Shown here piece by piece: positions 10,241-19,621 of a stretch of DNA of 64,000 nucleotides. The translations under genes were made by a program, and so were the position numbers. Numbering within the stretch: the first letter of the stretch is position 1; each line of letters starts with the position of its first letter. The DNA lies in contig CACKRJ010000005.1 of assembly GCA_902602595.1 (NCBI GenBank), positions 1 to 64,000 on the forward strand. The letters run 5' to 3'. Origin of the DNA: an uncultured SAR86 cluster bacterium (GTDB taxonomy: Bacteria; Pseudomonadota; Gammaproteobacteria; Magnimaribacterales; D2472). Below the pieces are notes generated by a model that was not told the DNA's origin, searched no databases, and worked only from the letters and a program-made list of their open reading frames with translations.

Positions 10241-10531
10241 TTAAGTTTTTGTATCTGAACTTTTGTCTTTAGATTGATCCTTAGTTTTAGTTTTTTCTTT
10301 AGGCTGTTTTGATTTTTCATCCTTAATATCTACTATATTCTTTTTAGAACCAGTTTTAAAATCAGTTTCATACCAACCTCCGCCTTTCAATCTAAAAGAG
10401 GGAGCAGAAACTAATTTTTGTACTGATTTTTTATTACATTCAGGACAACTTTCAACTGGATTATCTGAAAATCTTTGAATAACTTCGAATTTATGCTCAC
10501 ATTTCAAGCATTTATATTCATAAATCGGCAT
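10241..10531 (-). CDS. FmdB-family zinc ribbon protein
   Basis: MPIYEYKCLKCEHKFEVIQRFSDNPVESCPEC; CxxC pairs; upstream of aspS. Confidence 0.92.
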   Translation of the reverse strand: MPIYEYKCLKCEHKFEVIQRFSDNPVESCPECNKKSVQKLVSAPSFRLKGGGWYETDFKTGSKKNIVDIKDEKSKQPKEKTKTKDQSKDKSSDTKT

Positions 10532-10585
10532 AAGTCTCTAAAAAAATATAGAATTATAAACTAAATGAAAATTCAAATATAAAAA

Positions 10586-11866
10586 ATGTTTTGGTCAAAG
10601 GTTTTTTTGCCCACTTTAAAGGATACTCCTCAAGACGCTGAAGTTATTAGCCATCAACTGATGCTTAGATCAGGGATGATACGAAGAGTTACATCTGGGA
10701 TATACACATGGCTTCCTATTGGATTAAAAGTTTTAAGAAAGGTCGAAAATATTGTTAGAGAAGAAATGGATGCATCTGGTGCTCAGGAGGTTCTGATGCC
10801 AATGGTTCAACCAAAAGAGTTATGGGATGAAACTCAAAGGTGGGAAAAGATGGGGCCAGAGTTATTACGAATTAAAGATCGACATGAAAGAGATTTTTGC
10901 CTTGGTCCTACTCATGAAGAAGTGATAACAGACTTAATCAGAAACAATATGAAAAGTTATAAGGAGCTGCCCCTTAATCTTTATCAAATCCAAACTAAAT
11001 TTAGAGATGAAGTAAGGCCAAGATATGGCGTCATGAGAGGAAGAGAATTTTTAATGAAGGACTCTTATAGCTTTAATCTTAATGAAGAGTCATTGAATGA
11101 ATCATATCTTACAATGAAAAATACCTACAAAAAAATTCTAAATAGATTGGGCTTAAAATTTAAGATTGTGAAAGCAGATTCAGGAGCAATTGGTGGAGAT
11201 GTATCGGAAGAATTTCATGTTTTAGCTGAAAATGGTGAAGATACTATTGCAGTCAGTGACTCCTCAGATTTTGCTATTAATACAGAACTATTGCTTGAAG
11301 ATGGAGATGATCTAAATTCCCTAGAAGGAAAACCATCACCTGACGGAAAAGGCGTCATTCAAATTAAAAAAGGAATTGAAGTTGGTCATATTTTTCAACT
11401 TGGCAAAGTTTATGCAGATGCTATGAAAGCAAATGTTCTTGATCATGAAGGTCAAGCAAGGAGCCTGTTTATGGGCTGCTATGGGATAGGAGTATCAAGA
11501 CTTGTTGCTGCTGCAATAGAGCAAAACAATGATAAAAATGGAATCATATGGCCAGAAGCTATGGCTCCGTTTGAAGTAAATATTGTTGCAATTGGTTTTG
11601 ATAAAGATAAAAAAATAGCAAAAGCTGCAACAAATTTATATGACGAATTATCATCCATGGGATATGAGGTAATGCTTGATGACCGAAAAGATGGTTATGG
11701 AACAAAAATGAAAGATGCTGAATTAATTGGCATTCCAATAAATATTATTATTGGTAAACAGTATCTTCAAAATAAAGAAATAGAGCTAAAACACAGAGAT
11801 GGCCAAAGCTCTATTGGAAAAGTTGAGGATATTAAAACTATTTTCGAACACTACAAAAGTAGCTAA
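10586..11866 (+). CDS. proS: Prolyl-tRNA synthetase, short form lacking the INS editing domain
   Basis: Class II ProRS core ([40 protein letters not shown]...GPTHEE...[10 protein letters not shown]) with anticodon-binding domain; 426 aa with only a short linker between motifs 2 and 3. Confidence 0.95.
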   Translation: MFWSKVFLPTLKDTPQDAEVISHQLMLRSGMIRRVTSGIYTWLPIGLKVLRKVENIVREEMDASGAQEVLMPMVQPKELWDETQRWEKMGPELLRIKDRHERDFCLGPTHEEVITDLIRNNMKSYKELPLNLYQIQTKFRDEVRPRYGVMRGREFLMKDSYSFNLNEESLNESYLTMKNTYKKILNRLGLKFKIVKADSGAIGGDVSEEFHVLAENGEDTIAVSDSSDFAINTELLLEDGDDLNSLEGKPSPDGKGVIQIKKGIEVGHIFQLGKVYADAMKANVLDHEGQARSLFMGCYGIGVSRLVAAAIEQNNDKNGIIWPEAMAPFEVNIVAIGFDKDKKIAKAATNLYDELSSMGYEVMLDDRKDGYGTKMKDAELIGIPINIIIGKQYLQNKEIELKHRDGQSSIGKVEDIKTIFEHYKSS

Positions 11867-13045
11867 TTAAATCCTCTCAATAATTGTTGCATTGGCAGTT
11901 CCGCCACCCTCACAGATTGCTTGAAGACCATATTTCCCATCGGTTCTTTCAAGTTCGTGCAGCAAAGTTGTCATTAACTTAGCTCCAGTGGCACCCAAAG
12001 GATGGCCCAATGCCATTGCGCCACCATTTACATTTAATTTCTCCATGTCAGCTTTTAATTCAATTGCCCAAGATAATGGAACAGGAGCAAAAGCTTCATT
12101 GACCTCATAGAGATCAATATCATTAATATTTAGATTAGTAGCATTTAATACTTTATGTGAAGCAGGTATTGGTCCACCTAGCATCATTATTGGATCGTCT
12201 CCAACAACGCTAATTCCAACAATCCTCGCTCTTGGATCTGCTTTTACTTTTTTAAGACCTTCATCATTGCATATCATAAGTGCAGCAGCGCCGTCTGTAA
12301 TTTGACTTGCATTACCAGCAGTTATGACACCCCCTTCAGTAACTGGATTCAAGCCAGAAAGAGCCTCAAGACTTGCATCAAATCTAATTCCTTCATCATT
12401 AAGAACCATATCAGTTTTTCCTTCAGCATTTTTTGCTTGAACTGGAAGAATCTCTCGATCAAAATGCTTTCCCTCAACAGCTGCAGCTGCTTTTTGATGA
12501 CTGCTTAAAGCAAACTTATCAAGATCCTCTCTAGACAAATTCCATTTTTCTGCCATTAGCTCTGCGCCAGTAAATTGAGAAAAGAAAATTCCGGGATATC
12601 TTTCTTTCATACCATCTGAATCAAACGGTAAGCCATGACCAGCCTCATACCCATCTTTAATACTTGCACCTATCGGTACCATAGACATAACTTCTACTCC
12701 ACCGCCAATTACAACATCTTGGGTCCCGGACATTACAGCTTGAATTGCAAAATGAATAGCTTGTTGAGATGATCCGCACTGTCGATCAACTGAAGTTCCG
12801 GGGACAGACTCTGGTAGGCTTGAAGCGAGAATTGCATTTCTGGCAACATTGCCTGATTGTGCGCCAACTTGATCAACACAACCAAATATAACGTCATCAA
12901 TTAACTCAGGATTAATACCTGACTGATGAACCAGTTCATCTAGAATTTTTGCACCAAGATCTGCTGGATGCCACTGACTTAGGCTTCCATTTTTTTTCCC
13001 ACCAGCTGTGCGAACTGCTGAAACTATATATGCATTCTTTGACAT
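11867..13045 (-). CDS. Acetyl-CoA acetyltransferase / thiolase
   Basis: DRQCGSSQQAIHFA nucleophile Cys motif, NVNGGAMALGHPLGATGAK, CEGGGTANATI. Confidence 0.95.
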   Translation of the reverse strand: MSKNAYIVSAVRTAGGKKNGSLSQWHPADLGAKILDELVHQSGINPELIDDVIFGCVDQVGAQSGNVARNAILASSLPESVPGTSVDRQCGSSQQAIHFAIQAVMSGTQDVVIGGGVEVMSMVPIGASIKDGYEAGHGLPFDSDGMKERYPGIFFSQFTGAELMAEKWNLSREDLDKFALSSHQKAAAAVEGKHFDREILPVQAKNAEGKTDMVLNDEGIRFDASLEALSGLNPVTEGGVITAGNASQITDGAAALMICNDEGLKKVKADPRARIVGISVVGDDPIMMLGGPIPASHKVLNATNLNINDIDLYEVNEAFAPVPLSWAIELKADMEKLNVNGGAMALGHPLGATGAKLMTTLLHELERTDGKYGLQAICEGGGTANATIIERI

Positions 13046-13109
13046 AAATCTCTCCTATGTTGAGAGTATCTTAATCAATTTTAAGCTCGCATAACAAGTT
13101 TAATAATAA

Positions 13110-14117
13110 TTATTTCTTAGCAGCTCTCTTAGCAGAGGGTATATATGCCTTTCTAATCTCTTTGACCAAGACATCTCTGACTTTAGTATTTTCTCTCAAA
13201 AACTTGCTAGCATTTACCTTTCCTTGGCCAATCTTTTCTCCATTATGGCTATACCATGATCCAGATTTTTCAACTAATTCAAGCTTTTGACCGAGCTCTA
13301 AAATTTCTCCTTCAGTATTAATCCCCTCTCCATACATGATCTGGAATTCTGCTTGCTTGAATGGAGGTGAGACTTTGTTCTTAACAACTTTAACTCTAGT
13401 CTCATTGCCTACAACCTCCTCACCCTCTTTCACTGCTCCAATTCGTCTTATATCCAATCGAACTGAAGAGTAAAATTTAAGGGCATTTCCTCCAGTGGTG
13501 GTTTCTGGATTACCAAACATTACGCCAATCTTCATCCTAATTTGATTGATAAAAATAACCATAGCATTAGATCTCTGGATATTACCTGTGATTTTTCTTA
13601 GTGCTTGTGACATTAATCGTGCCTGTAATCCTACATGGTGATCACCCATATCCCCTTCAATTTCCGCACGAGGTGTTAGTGCTGCAACAGAATCAACAAC
13701 AATCAAATCTACACTTCCCGATTTAACAAGCATATCTGTTACCTCTAATGCCTGCTCTCCAGTATCTGGCTGAGACAATAAAAGTTCGTCTACATTCACG
13801 CCAAGTTTTTCAGCATAATTTGGATCCAGCGCATGTTCAGCATCTATAAATGCTGCTGTACCACCTGCTTTTTGGCATTCAGCAATGGCTTGGAGTGTTA
13901 GGGTTGTTTTTCCAGATGATTCAGGGCCAAAAATTTCAACCACCCTTCCCTTTGGAAGACCTCCAATGCCTAAAGCTATATCCAAACCAAGAGAACCAGT
14001 TGAAACAGAGGGGATGTCTACTATCTCCCTGTCTCCCATTTTCATAACAGTACCTTTACCAAATTGTTTTTCTATTTGCGATAAAGCCTCGCTTAAATTT
14101 TTATCTTTGTCTGACAT
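13110..14117 (-). CDS. recA: Recombinase RecA
   Basis: [13 protein letters not shown] Walker A, full-length RecA core. Confidence 0.99.
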   Translation of the reverse strand: MSDKDKNLSEALSQIEKQFGKGTVMKMGDREIVDIPSVSTGSLGLDIALGIGGLPKGRVVEIFGPESSGKTTLTLQAIAECQKAGGTAAFIDAEHALDPNYAEKLGVNVDELLLSQPDTGEQALEVTDMLVKSGSVDLIVVDSVAALTPRAEIEGDMGDHHVGLQARLMSQALRKITGNIQRSNAMVIFINQIRMKIGVMFGNPETTTGGNALKFYSSVRLDIRRIGAVKEGEEVVGNETRVKVVKNKVSPPFKQAEFQIMYGEGINTEGEILELGQKLELVEKSGSWYSHNGEKIGQGKVNASKFLRENTKVRDVLVKEIRKAYIPSAKRAAKK

Positions 14118-14131
14118 AGTTATCTCCTTTA

Positions 14132-14147
14132 CTGTATATTTATACAG
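14132..14147. promoter_or_regulatory. LexA/SOS box upstream of recA
   Basis: CTGTATATTTATACAG, perfect CTGT-N8-ACAG palindrome 15 bp upstream of the recA start codon. Confidence 0.88.
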
Positions 14148-14253
14148 TATATTATAAATTTAGAAAAAGTAAATTAAATATTATCAAATTCATGCTGACT
14201 TGTTCATAACTCATTGCTAAAATCTTTTTAAACCTAACATTTCACCTCAACCA

Positions 14254-14577
14254 ATGGCATTCGTAGTTACGGAATCATGTATAAAATGTAAGCACACAGA
14301 CTGTGTAGAAGTCTGTCCTGTTGATTGTTTTTATGAGGGACCAAACTTTTTAGTTATTCATCCAGAGGAATGTATTGATTGTGCTTTGTGTGAGCCTGAG
14401 TGTCCTGTGGATGCAATTTTTTCTGAGGATGAGTTACCTGATGATCAAATTGACTTTATAGAAATTAATGCCGAACTCTCAGAAATATGGCCAAACATAA
14501 CAGAGGAAATAGAACAGCTACCTGAAGCAGATGAATTTGCAAAAATAAAAGATAAAAAACATCTTTTAGAAAGATAA
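14254..14577 (+). CDS. fdxA: 7Fe ferredoxin FdxA
   Basis: [21 protein letters not shown] and [16 protein letters not shown] cluster motifs. Confidence 0.96.
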   Translation: MAFVVTESCIKCKHTDCVEVCPVDCFYEGPNFLVIHPEECIDCALCEPECPVDAIFSEDELPDDQIDFIEINAELSEIWPNITEEIEQLPEADEFAKIKDKKHLLER

Positions 14578-14723
14578 TTCAATTATTAACTTGAAAAATA
14601 AAAGATAGTCACCATAAACATATTTAGGTGTTGCCTTGCTATTTTCTTGGTTTAATTGGGCACAATTAAATCTTACATACTATAGATGCCCAACATAATT
14701 TACTTTACATAATGGAGAAAATT

Positions 14724-15086
14724 ATGAAGAACTTAGCATTAATTTTATGTCTTCTTATATCACCTCTCTCCTATGCTTCATATCATGAGGGAGCGGGTGG
14801 AGATAGCTCAAGTGGAAAAAGCGGTGGTGGCTATGGCAGTGGAGGCGGTGGTGGTGCAGCAGCACTTATTGCTGTCGGTGCATTAGTCTACTACATGAAT
14901 AGAGATACAGAAAAAGATGAAACTGAATCTACATTTGTAAGAAGATATCAAGAAAGCAACTTTAGAATTACGTTGGGATCAGAAAAAAAATATGATTTTA
15001 ATAACAATCATTTTAATGATTTCTCAAATCAAATTGATTTTCCATCTAATAACTTTCAATTAAATTTAACATATAAATTTAACTAG
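14724..15086 (+). CDS. Hypothetical exported Gly-rich protein
   Basis: Signal peptide (MKNLALILCLLISPLSYA), GGDSSSGKSGGGYGSGGGGG tract then hydrophobic segment; start chosen at ATG 14724 rather than 14712. Confidence 0.6.
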   Translation: MKNLALILCLLISPLSYASYHEGAGGDSSSGKSGGGYGSGGGGGAAALIAVGALVYYMNRDTEKDETESTFVRRYQESNFRITLGSEKKYDFNNNHFNDFSNQIDFPSNNFQLNLTYKFN

Positions 15087-15095
15087 CATGTCCTT

Positions 15096-15123
15096 TTAAC
15101 CCCGACGTTTTTGTCGGGGTTAA
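15096..15123. repeat. Perfect inverted repeat / hairpin
   Basis: TTAACCCCGAC-GTTTTT-GTCGGGGTTAA: 11-bp stem, 6-nt loop, between two small ORFs. Confidence 0.85.
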
Positions 15124-15140
15124 GACTGTTACAAACTCTT

Positions 15141-15398
15141 ATGAAGATTATTCTTATACTACTACTACTTACTCAAACTGTTTTTGCAAACACTGATCAA
15201 GACGATAGAAAAGTTGCAGATCTTACTGTTCAAGAGCTAACAGAGACTGTCAGATCTATTGTGCAAGAAAGCATAGAGAAATGTGTTGTCGCCGGAAACA
15301 TGGAAGGAAGGGCTGTTCCATTATCTTTAAAAGTTGAAGGTGAAGTTATTGCAAAAATGTCTTGTAACTTTAATCAGTTAGAATCTGAATCAGACTAG
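15141..15398 (+). CDS. Hypothetical small exported protein
   Basis: ATG 15141 gives signal peptide MKIILILLLLTQTVFA; track start (TTG 15111) lies inside the hairpin and is less plausible. Confidence 0.6.
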   Translation: MKIILILLLLTQTVFANTDQDDRKVADLTVQELTETVRSIVQESIEKCVVAGNMEGRAVPLSLKVEGEVIAKMSCNFNQLESESD

Positions 15399-16045
15399 AA
15401 AACAAAATTTATTTTTTCTGCTTTCACAGGTTTGCCATCTTTTCTAAGCTGGAACTTTAATAAAGGGAATGGTGATTCTGAACTTCCAAGTTGAGCAACC
15501 ATTGACCCTCTTCCAATTTCATCACCTTGTTTTACTAATATTTTATCGCAGTGGGCATATAAACTTAAATAATTATTCGAGTGAGAAATCATCAGTAGGT
15601 TTCCATAGCCAGGTATATCTGGACCCGCAACCTCTACTTTGCCACTATCAACAGAAAAAATTGGAGTGCCTGTAGGTTGCTTAAAAACTATCCATCCATC
15701 ATCTATATTTGAGGGTTGAAAATTTTTATTTAATGGATGATGCCATTGCAGTGACAAATCTCTTTCTAAAGAAAAATCTAAATTCTTGACTCCTCTTATT
15801 AGTAATTTTTGGTTTGGATAAATTACATATGGTTTGCTGAGATTATTTCTGGCAATTAAAGCTTTTTGATCAATATTTAATTTTAATGCAATTGACCAAA
15901 GAGAATCGCCAGGTTGAACAACATAAAATGAAGTTTGAGAATTTGGTAAAAATTTTTGATAAGTTTCTTTAAAAGTATTCAGTGATGAGCAACTTGAAAT
16001 AACAAAAATAAAAAATATTAGGTAATTCTTAAAATTTTTAATCAC
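15395..16045 (-). CDS. nlpD: NlpD-like LysM + M23-type lipoprotein
   Basis: Lipobox VISSCSS, LysM (FYVVQPGDSLWSIALKLNIDQKALIARNNL), LytM-like C-terminus (SVDSGKVEVAGPDIPGYGNLLMISHSNNYLSLYAHC); near pcm-surE. Confidence 0.88.
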   Translation of the reverse strand: MIKNFKNYLIFFIFVISSCSSLNTFKETYQKFLPNSQTSFYVVQPGDSLWSIALKLNIDQKALIARNNLSKPYVIYPNQKLLIRGVKNLDFSLERDLSLQWHHPLNKNFQPSNIDDGWIVFKQPTGTPIFSVDSGKVEVAGPDIPGYGNLLMISHSNNYLSLYAHCDKILVKQGDEIGRGSMVAQLGSSESPFPLLKFQLRKDGKPVKAEKINFVF

Positions 16046-16764
16046 AGTAAAAAATAACCTGAAGAAAAAATTAGGCCAGAAAAAATATATATCAAGCTTT
16101 GTTCATATTTTGCATAAAGTGATACAACTATCTTGGGAAGAATCAAAAGTGAAATTAAGCTGCCCAATGCAAATGGGAATAAAAATAAAAGATTGAAATC
16201 TGCTATGGCTTGAATTACAGGACTGTAAACCCCTAAAACAACTAAGATTGCACTTCCAGAAATACCTGGGATTAAAAAAAATGCAAATGCAATTAATCCG
16301 CTAATAAATAAATATAATGGCGTAACTACTCCCGAACCAATATTTAATTCTTGTAAAATATACCCAATCAAAATACCTAAAATTAAAAAAATAAGTAAAT
16401 TTAATTTTTTTAATGAATCTCTAAAAAAATCTGCAACATAAATTGATAAAAACATCATTAGCCAACCCAATAAAGATAGAAATAACTTTTCATAATTATT
16501 TATCAAAAATGTAATTAAATTCGAGCATAAAAGGATGGCTGCAAACATTGAAAATATGAGTGGTAGCGAGACACGAAATTGGAATATCTGAGAAGTCAAA
16601 GAAAAATTTAAAGAAAAATTCTTTAGCCTAAGTTGACTTAAGATTGACATGAGATTTGGATAAATTTTAAAAATTACCGCAACAGTTGAGCCTGAGATGC
16701 CTGGTATTAATTCAGCAACTCCCATACAAAAACCAGCAAGAGAATATTTTACTTGATCATTCAA
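16042..16764 (-). CDS. DUF368 membrane protein (PopT-type undecaprenyl-phosphate translocase family)
   Basis: GFCMGVAELIPGISGSTVAVIF and FFLIPGISGSAILVVLGVY repeated PGISGS motifs, multi-TM. Confidence 0.82.
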   Translation of the reverse strand: MNDQVKYSLAGFCMGVAELIPGISGSTVAVIFKIYPNLMSILSQLRLKNFSLNFSLTSQIFQFRVSLPLIFSMFAAILLCSNLITFLINNYEKLFLSLLGWLMMFLSIYVADFFRDSLKKLNLLIFLILGILIGYILQELNIGSGVVTPLYLFISGLIAFAFFLIPGISGSAILVVLGVYSPVIQAIADFNLLFLFPFALGSLISLLILPKIVVSLYAKYEQSLIYIFSGLIFSSGYFLL

Positions 16765-17481
16765 TTATATTTCTCCATTTGATATGCCAGGCAGCATTGG
16801 GACAAACGCAACCTCTTCATGAATAGATTCTTCATGTTCTGTTTTACTTTTTCTTGTAATAACGTAAAGTCTTTGTTGGCCCTCAATACCAGCTGGAATG
16901 ACTAATTTACCCCCTACCACAAGTAACTCAACCAACTCTTCTGGATATTGTCTTGGAGCAGCAGCACATATTATTCCATCAAATTTATTATCTTCCTCCC
17001 AACCATCAAAGCCATCAGCATGCTTTACCATAACATTTCTTATTTTTAACTCTCTAAGATTCTCTCTAGACTTTTCAACCAAAGGCTTGATTCTTTCAAT
17101 AGCAAAGACTTCATTTGCAAAATGAGATAAAACAGCAGATTGGTACCCACACCCTGAACCAATCTCAAGAACTTTTTTTAAAACTTTACCCCTTCGGCTA
17201 GTGTGGGCAAGCAAGTGTTCAGTCATTCTAGCAACAATATATGGTTGAGAAATTGTCTGTTTATAACCTATTGTTAATGCTCTATTTTCATATGCTCGAC
17301 TCCATAAAGCTTGATCCAAAAAAATATGTCTTGGAACCTGGCTCAATGAGTCAAGAACTCGAAAATCTTTGATCCCCATATCAAGTAATTCTTGAATCAT
17401 TTGATCTTTCACTCTTGTAAAAGTAAAGCCTGAACTACTCACAATCAAAAACCTCTCTATAATAATTCCAATTGCTAGCAT
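16765..17481 (-). CDS. pcm: Protein-L-isoaspartate O-methyltransferase
   Basis: VLEIGSGCGYQSAVLSHFANEVFAIER, DGWEEDNKFDGIICAAAP; true start may be downstream of track start. Confidence 0.94.
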   Translation of the reverse strand: MLAIGIIIERFLIVSSSGFTFTRVKDQMIQELLDMGIKDFRVLDSLSQVPRHIFLDQALWSRAYENRALTIGYKQTISQPYIVARMTEHLLAHTSRRGKVLKKVLEIGSGCGYQSAVLSHFANEVFAIERIKPLVEKSRENLRELKIRNVMVKHADGFDGWEEDNKFDGIICAAAPRQYPEELVELLVVGGKLVIPAGIEGQQRLYVITRKSKTEHEESIHEEVAFVPMLPGISNGEI

Positions 17482-18184
17482 CTACACTAAGGTTATAATC
17501 CAAAATCGATATAGAAATGAAATTATCTTCAATTGCTTGGATATCAGTATCTACCTGATTGGGTAAAAGTTTCCCTGACGGACCAAAACTATAAAATTTG
17601 ACATAATCTTCGGTGCGAATTAGATCTGGAGTATCTGGTACCCCTCTTTTTCCTAAAGAAGTGATTCGAGCTCCTTTAATTTTTGAGGATGGCAAATCAG
17701 GAAAGTTTACATTCACAAGTAAATTTTTATCTGATGGGAGTTTAGACACCTGATTGGTAATCAGCAATGATTGCTCTGCAATATATGTTAAATTTTTTGG
17801 GTTGTAAGCTGATACAGAAAAAGCAACAGGAACATAATTTAGTCTTCGACCTGCAATTGCTGCGCCAACAGTGCCTGAGTAAAAAATATCTTCGCCTAAA
17901 TTTGCTCCTAAATTAATTCCTGAAACAATCATGTCAATCGGCTCATCAATTACTGACAACAAACCAAGATATGAGCAATCTGCAGGAGTACCTGAAACTG
18001 AAAAAATATTATTTGAACTTTCTTCGACTTTAATTTCTTTGCGTAAGCTTATTGCTGCACTCATTCCGCTGCAATTTTCCCTAGGTGCAATTAAAAAAAC
18101 TTTGTGTTCTGTACTTAAAGATTTAAATAATTGGTTTATGCCAGATGCCTTATAGCCGTCATCATTAGTTAACAAAATATTCAT
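17435..18184 (-). CDS. surE: 5'/3'-nucleotidase SurE
   Basis: MNILLTNDDGYKASGI..., VSGINLGANLGEDIFYSGTVGAA. Confidence 0.97.
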   Translation of the reverse strand: MNILLTNDDGYKASGINQLFKSLSTEHKVFLIAPRENCSGMSAAISLRKEIKVEESSNNIFSVSGTPADCSYLGLLSVIDEPIDMIVSGINLGANLGEDIFYSGTVGAAIAGRRLNYVPVAFSVSAYNPKNLTYIAEQSLLITNQVSKLPSDKNLLVNVNFPDLPSSKIKGARITSLGKRGVPDTPDLIRTEDYVKFYSFGPSGKLLPNQVDTDIQAIEDNFISISILDYNLSVDASNWNYYREVFDCE

Positions 18185-19335
18185 TAGAGATCACTTAAGG
18201 AAGCAATAGCATAGACTGCAATACCATTACCAGAACCAATAACTCCCATCTTTTCTGTAGTCGTTGCCTTAACTCCAATGAAACTTTCTTCAATATTTAA
18301 AATTGCTGAAAGGGACTTTTTTAAATCATTTACATAGGGTCCAATTTTTGGCTGTTCACACACAACAACAAAATCAATATTCCTTGGCTGCAAGCCACTT
18401 TCTTTTAATAAATCTAATGACTTCTCAATAATCTTTAAACTGCTCAAGTTTTTATTTTTTGGATCAGTGTCAGGAAAGTAATACCCGATGTCTCTTAAAC
18501 CTGCTGCGCCAAGCAAAGCATCAGATATGGCATGTAATATGATATCTCCATCTGAATGAGCAACAATTGAAAGTTTGCAATCTATAAAAACATTACCAAT
18601 AGTAAAACCATCCCCTGGTTGAAATTGATGGAAATCTATACCTCTTCCAATTCGATGATCTATTTCAATATGGTGTGTTAAATCATCAATATATGTAATT
18701 TTAATATTTGACCTGTCTCCAGCTACTGCTAAAAGCTTAAATCCTGCATGTTCCATCGCTTGGGACTCATCACTCATGTGAAGTCCTTCCTGCTGTAACT
18801 TATCAAGGGCTAATTTAAGAGAATCATAATAGAAAATTTGAGGTGTTTGCACATGCAAAAAATTTTCTCGTTCGACAGGAATAACATTTTCACCCTGCTT
18901 CATTCGCAGTGAATCAGTTGCTGATATTACAGGAAATACTCCTTCAATAGATTGATCATTAGCAAGGTGAGATAATAAATCTTGAAAATGAGTTTTTTTT
19001 AACCAAGGTCTTGCAGCATCATGAATTACCACGATCTCAATGCTTTGATCAATCTCTGCCATGGCATTAAAAACTGATTCACTTCTTGTATTTCCTCCTG
19101 AAACAATTGTAATTCTTGAGTCTTGATAGAAAGATTGAGATTCAATTAAATTCTCATTTTGATTAACGGCAATTACAACTTCTTTAATGCTTGGTATTTC
19201 TAAAAATAAATTAACAGATTTTTCAAGAACTGTTTCATCTCCCAGTCTAGAAAATTGCTTAGACGTTGAACCACCAAATCTACTGCTAGTGCCTGCAGCT
19301 GGAATAATAACTGCAATGTTATCACTTAGGTTCAT
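18184..19335 (-). CDS. ispDF: Bifunctional IspD-IspF
   Basis: IspD (IIPAAGTSSRFGG...VIHDAARPW) fused in one frame to IspF (FTIGNVFIDCKLSIVAHSDGDIILHAISDALLGAAGLRDIGYYFPD...ATTTEKMGVIGSGNGIAVYA); start chosen at MNLSDNIAV (track start 19377). Confidence 0.94.
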   Translation of the reverse strand: MNLSDNIAVIIPAAGTSSRFGGSTSKQFSRLGDETVLEKSVNLFLEIPSIKEVVIAVNQNENLIESQSFYQDSRITIVSGGNTRSESVFNAMAEIDQSIEIVVIHDAARPWLKKTHFQDLLSHLANDQSIEGVFPVISATDSLRMKQGENVIPVERENFLHVQTPQIFYYDSLKLALDKLQQEGLHMSDESQAMEHAGFKLLAVAGDRSNIKITYIDDLTHHIEIDHRIGRGIDFHQFQPGDGFTIGNVFIDCKLSIVAHSDGDIILHAISDALLGAAGLRDIGYYFPDTDPKNKNLSSLKIIEKSLDLLKESGLQPRNIDFVVVCEQPKIGPYVNDLKKSLSAILNIEESFIGVKATTTEKMGVIGSGNGIAVYAIASLSDL

Positions 19336-19621
19336 TAAGTTTTTTCTCCTCAAATCTAAGAAAATGTTCATCTTCATAGATTAAATTTAATTCTTCTCTA
19401 GCAAACTTTTCTGCATGTTCATCATTTTTTTGTTTGCTTTGAATGCCTGTCTCGAGAAGATTATTTTCTTTTGCAAGAGTATTATTTTTTAACAACAACT
19501 CTTTATTTTCATGCTGAAGAGCTAAAAAATTTCTTTTACTATCAAGACCAAAAAAAAGATTATATAAAGCTAAAATGAGCAAAGTAAAAACTAGTATATT
19601 TAAAAATTTAACCAATAACAT
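19322..19621 (-). CDS. ftsB: Cell division protein FtsB
   Basis: One N-terminal TM then coiled coil, between eno and ispD; start at MLLVKFLNILVF, because the upstream part of the track ORF is antisense-frame eno sequence. Confidence 0.85.
   Translation of the reverse strand: MLLVKFLNILVFTLLILALYNLFFGLDSKRNFLALQHENKELLLKNNTLAKENNLLETGIQSKQKNDEHAEKFAREELNLIYEDEHFLRFEEKKLNEPK

Noticed and set aside
10586-11866. proS as a truncated pseudogene
   Set aside because: All class II catalytic motifs and the anticodon-binding domain are intact in one frame; only the editing insertion is missing, as in known short-form ProRS
13850-14157. Plus-strand ORFs opposite recA 5' end
   Set aside because: Antisense to strongly conserved recA codons and the LexA box; no independent support
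15096-15123. Calling the hairpin a rho-independent terminator
   Set aside because: No T-run follows the stem on either strand
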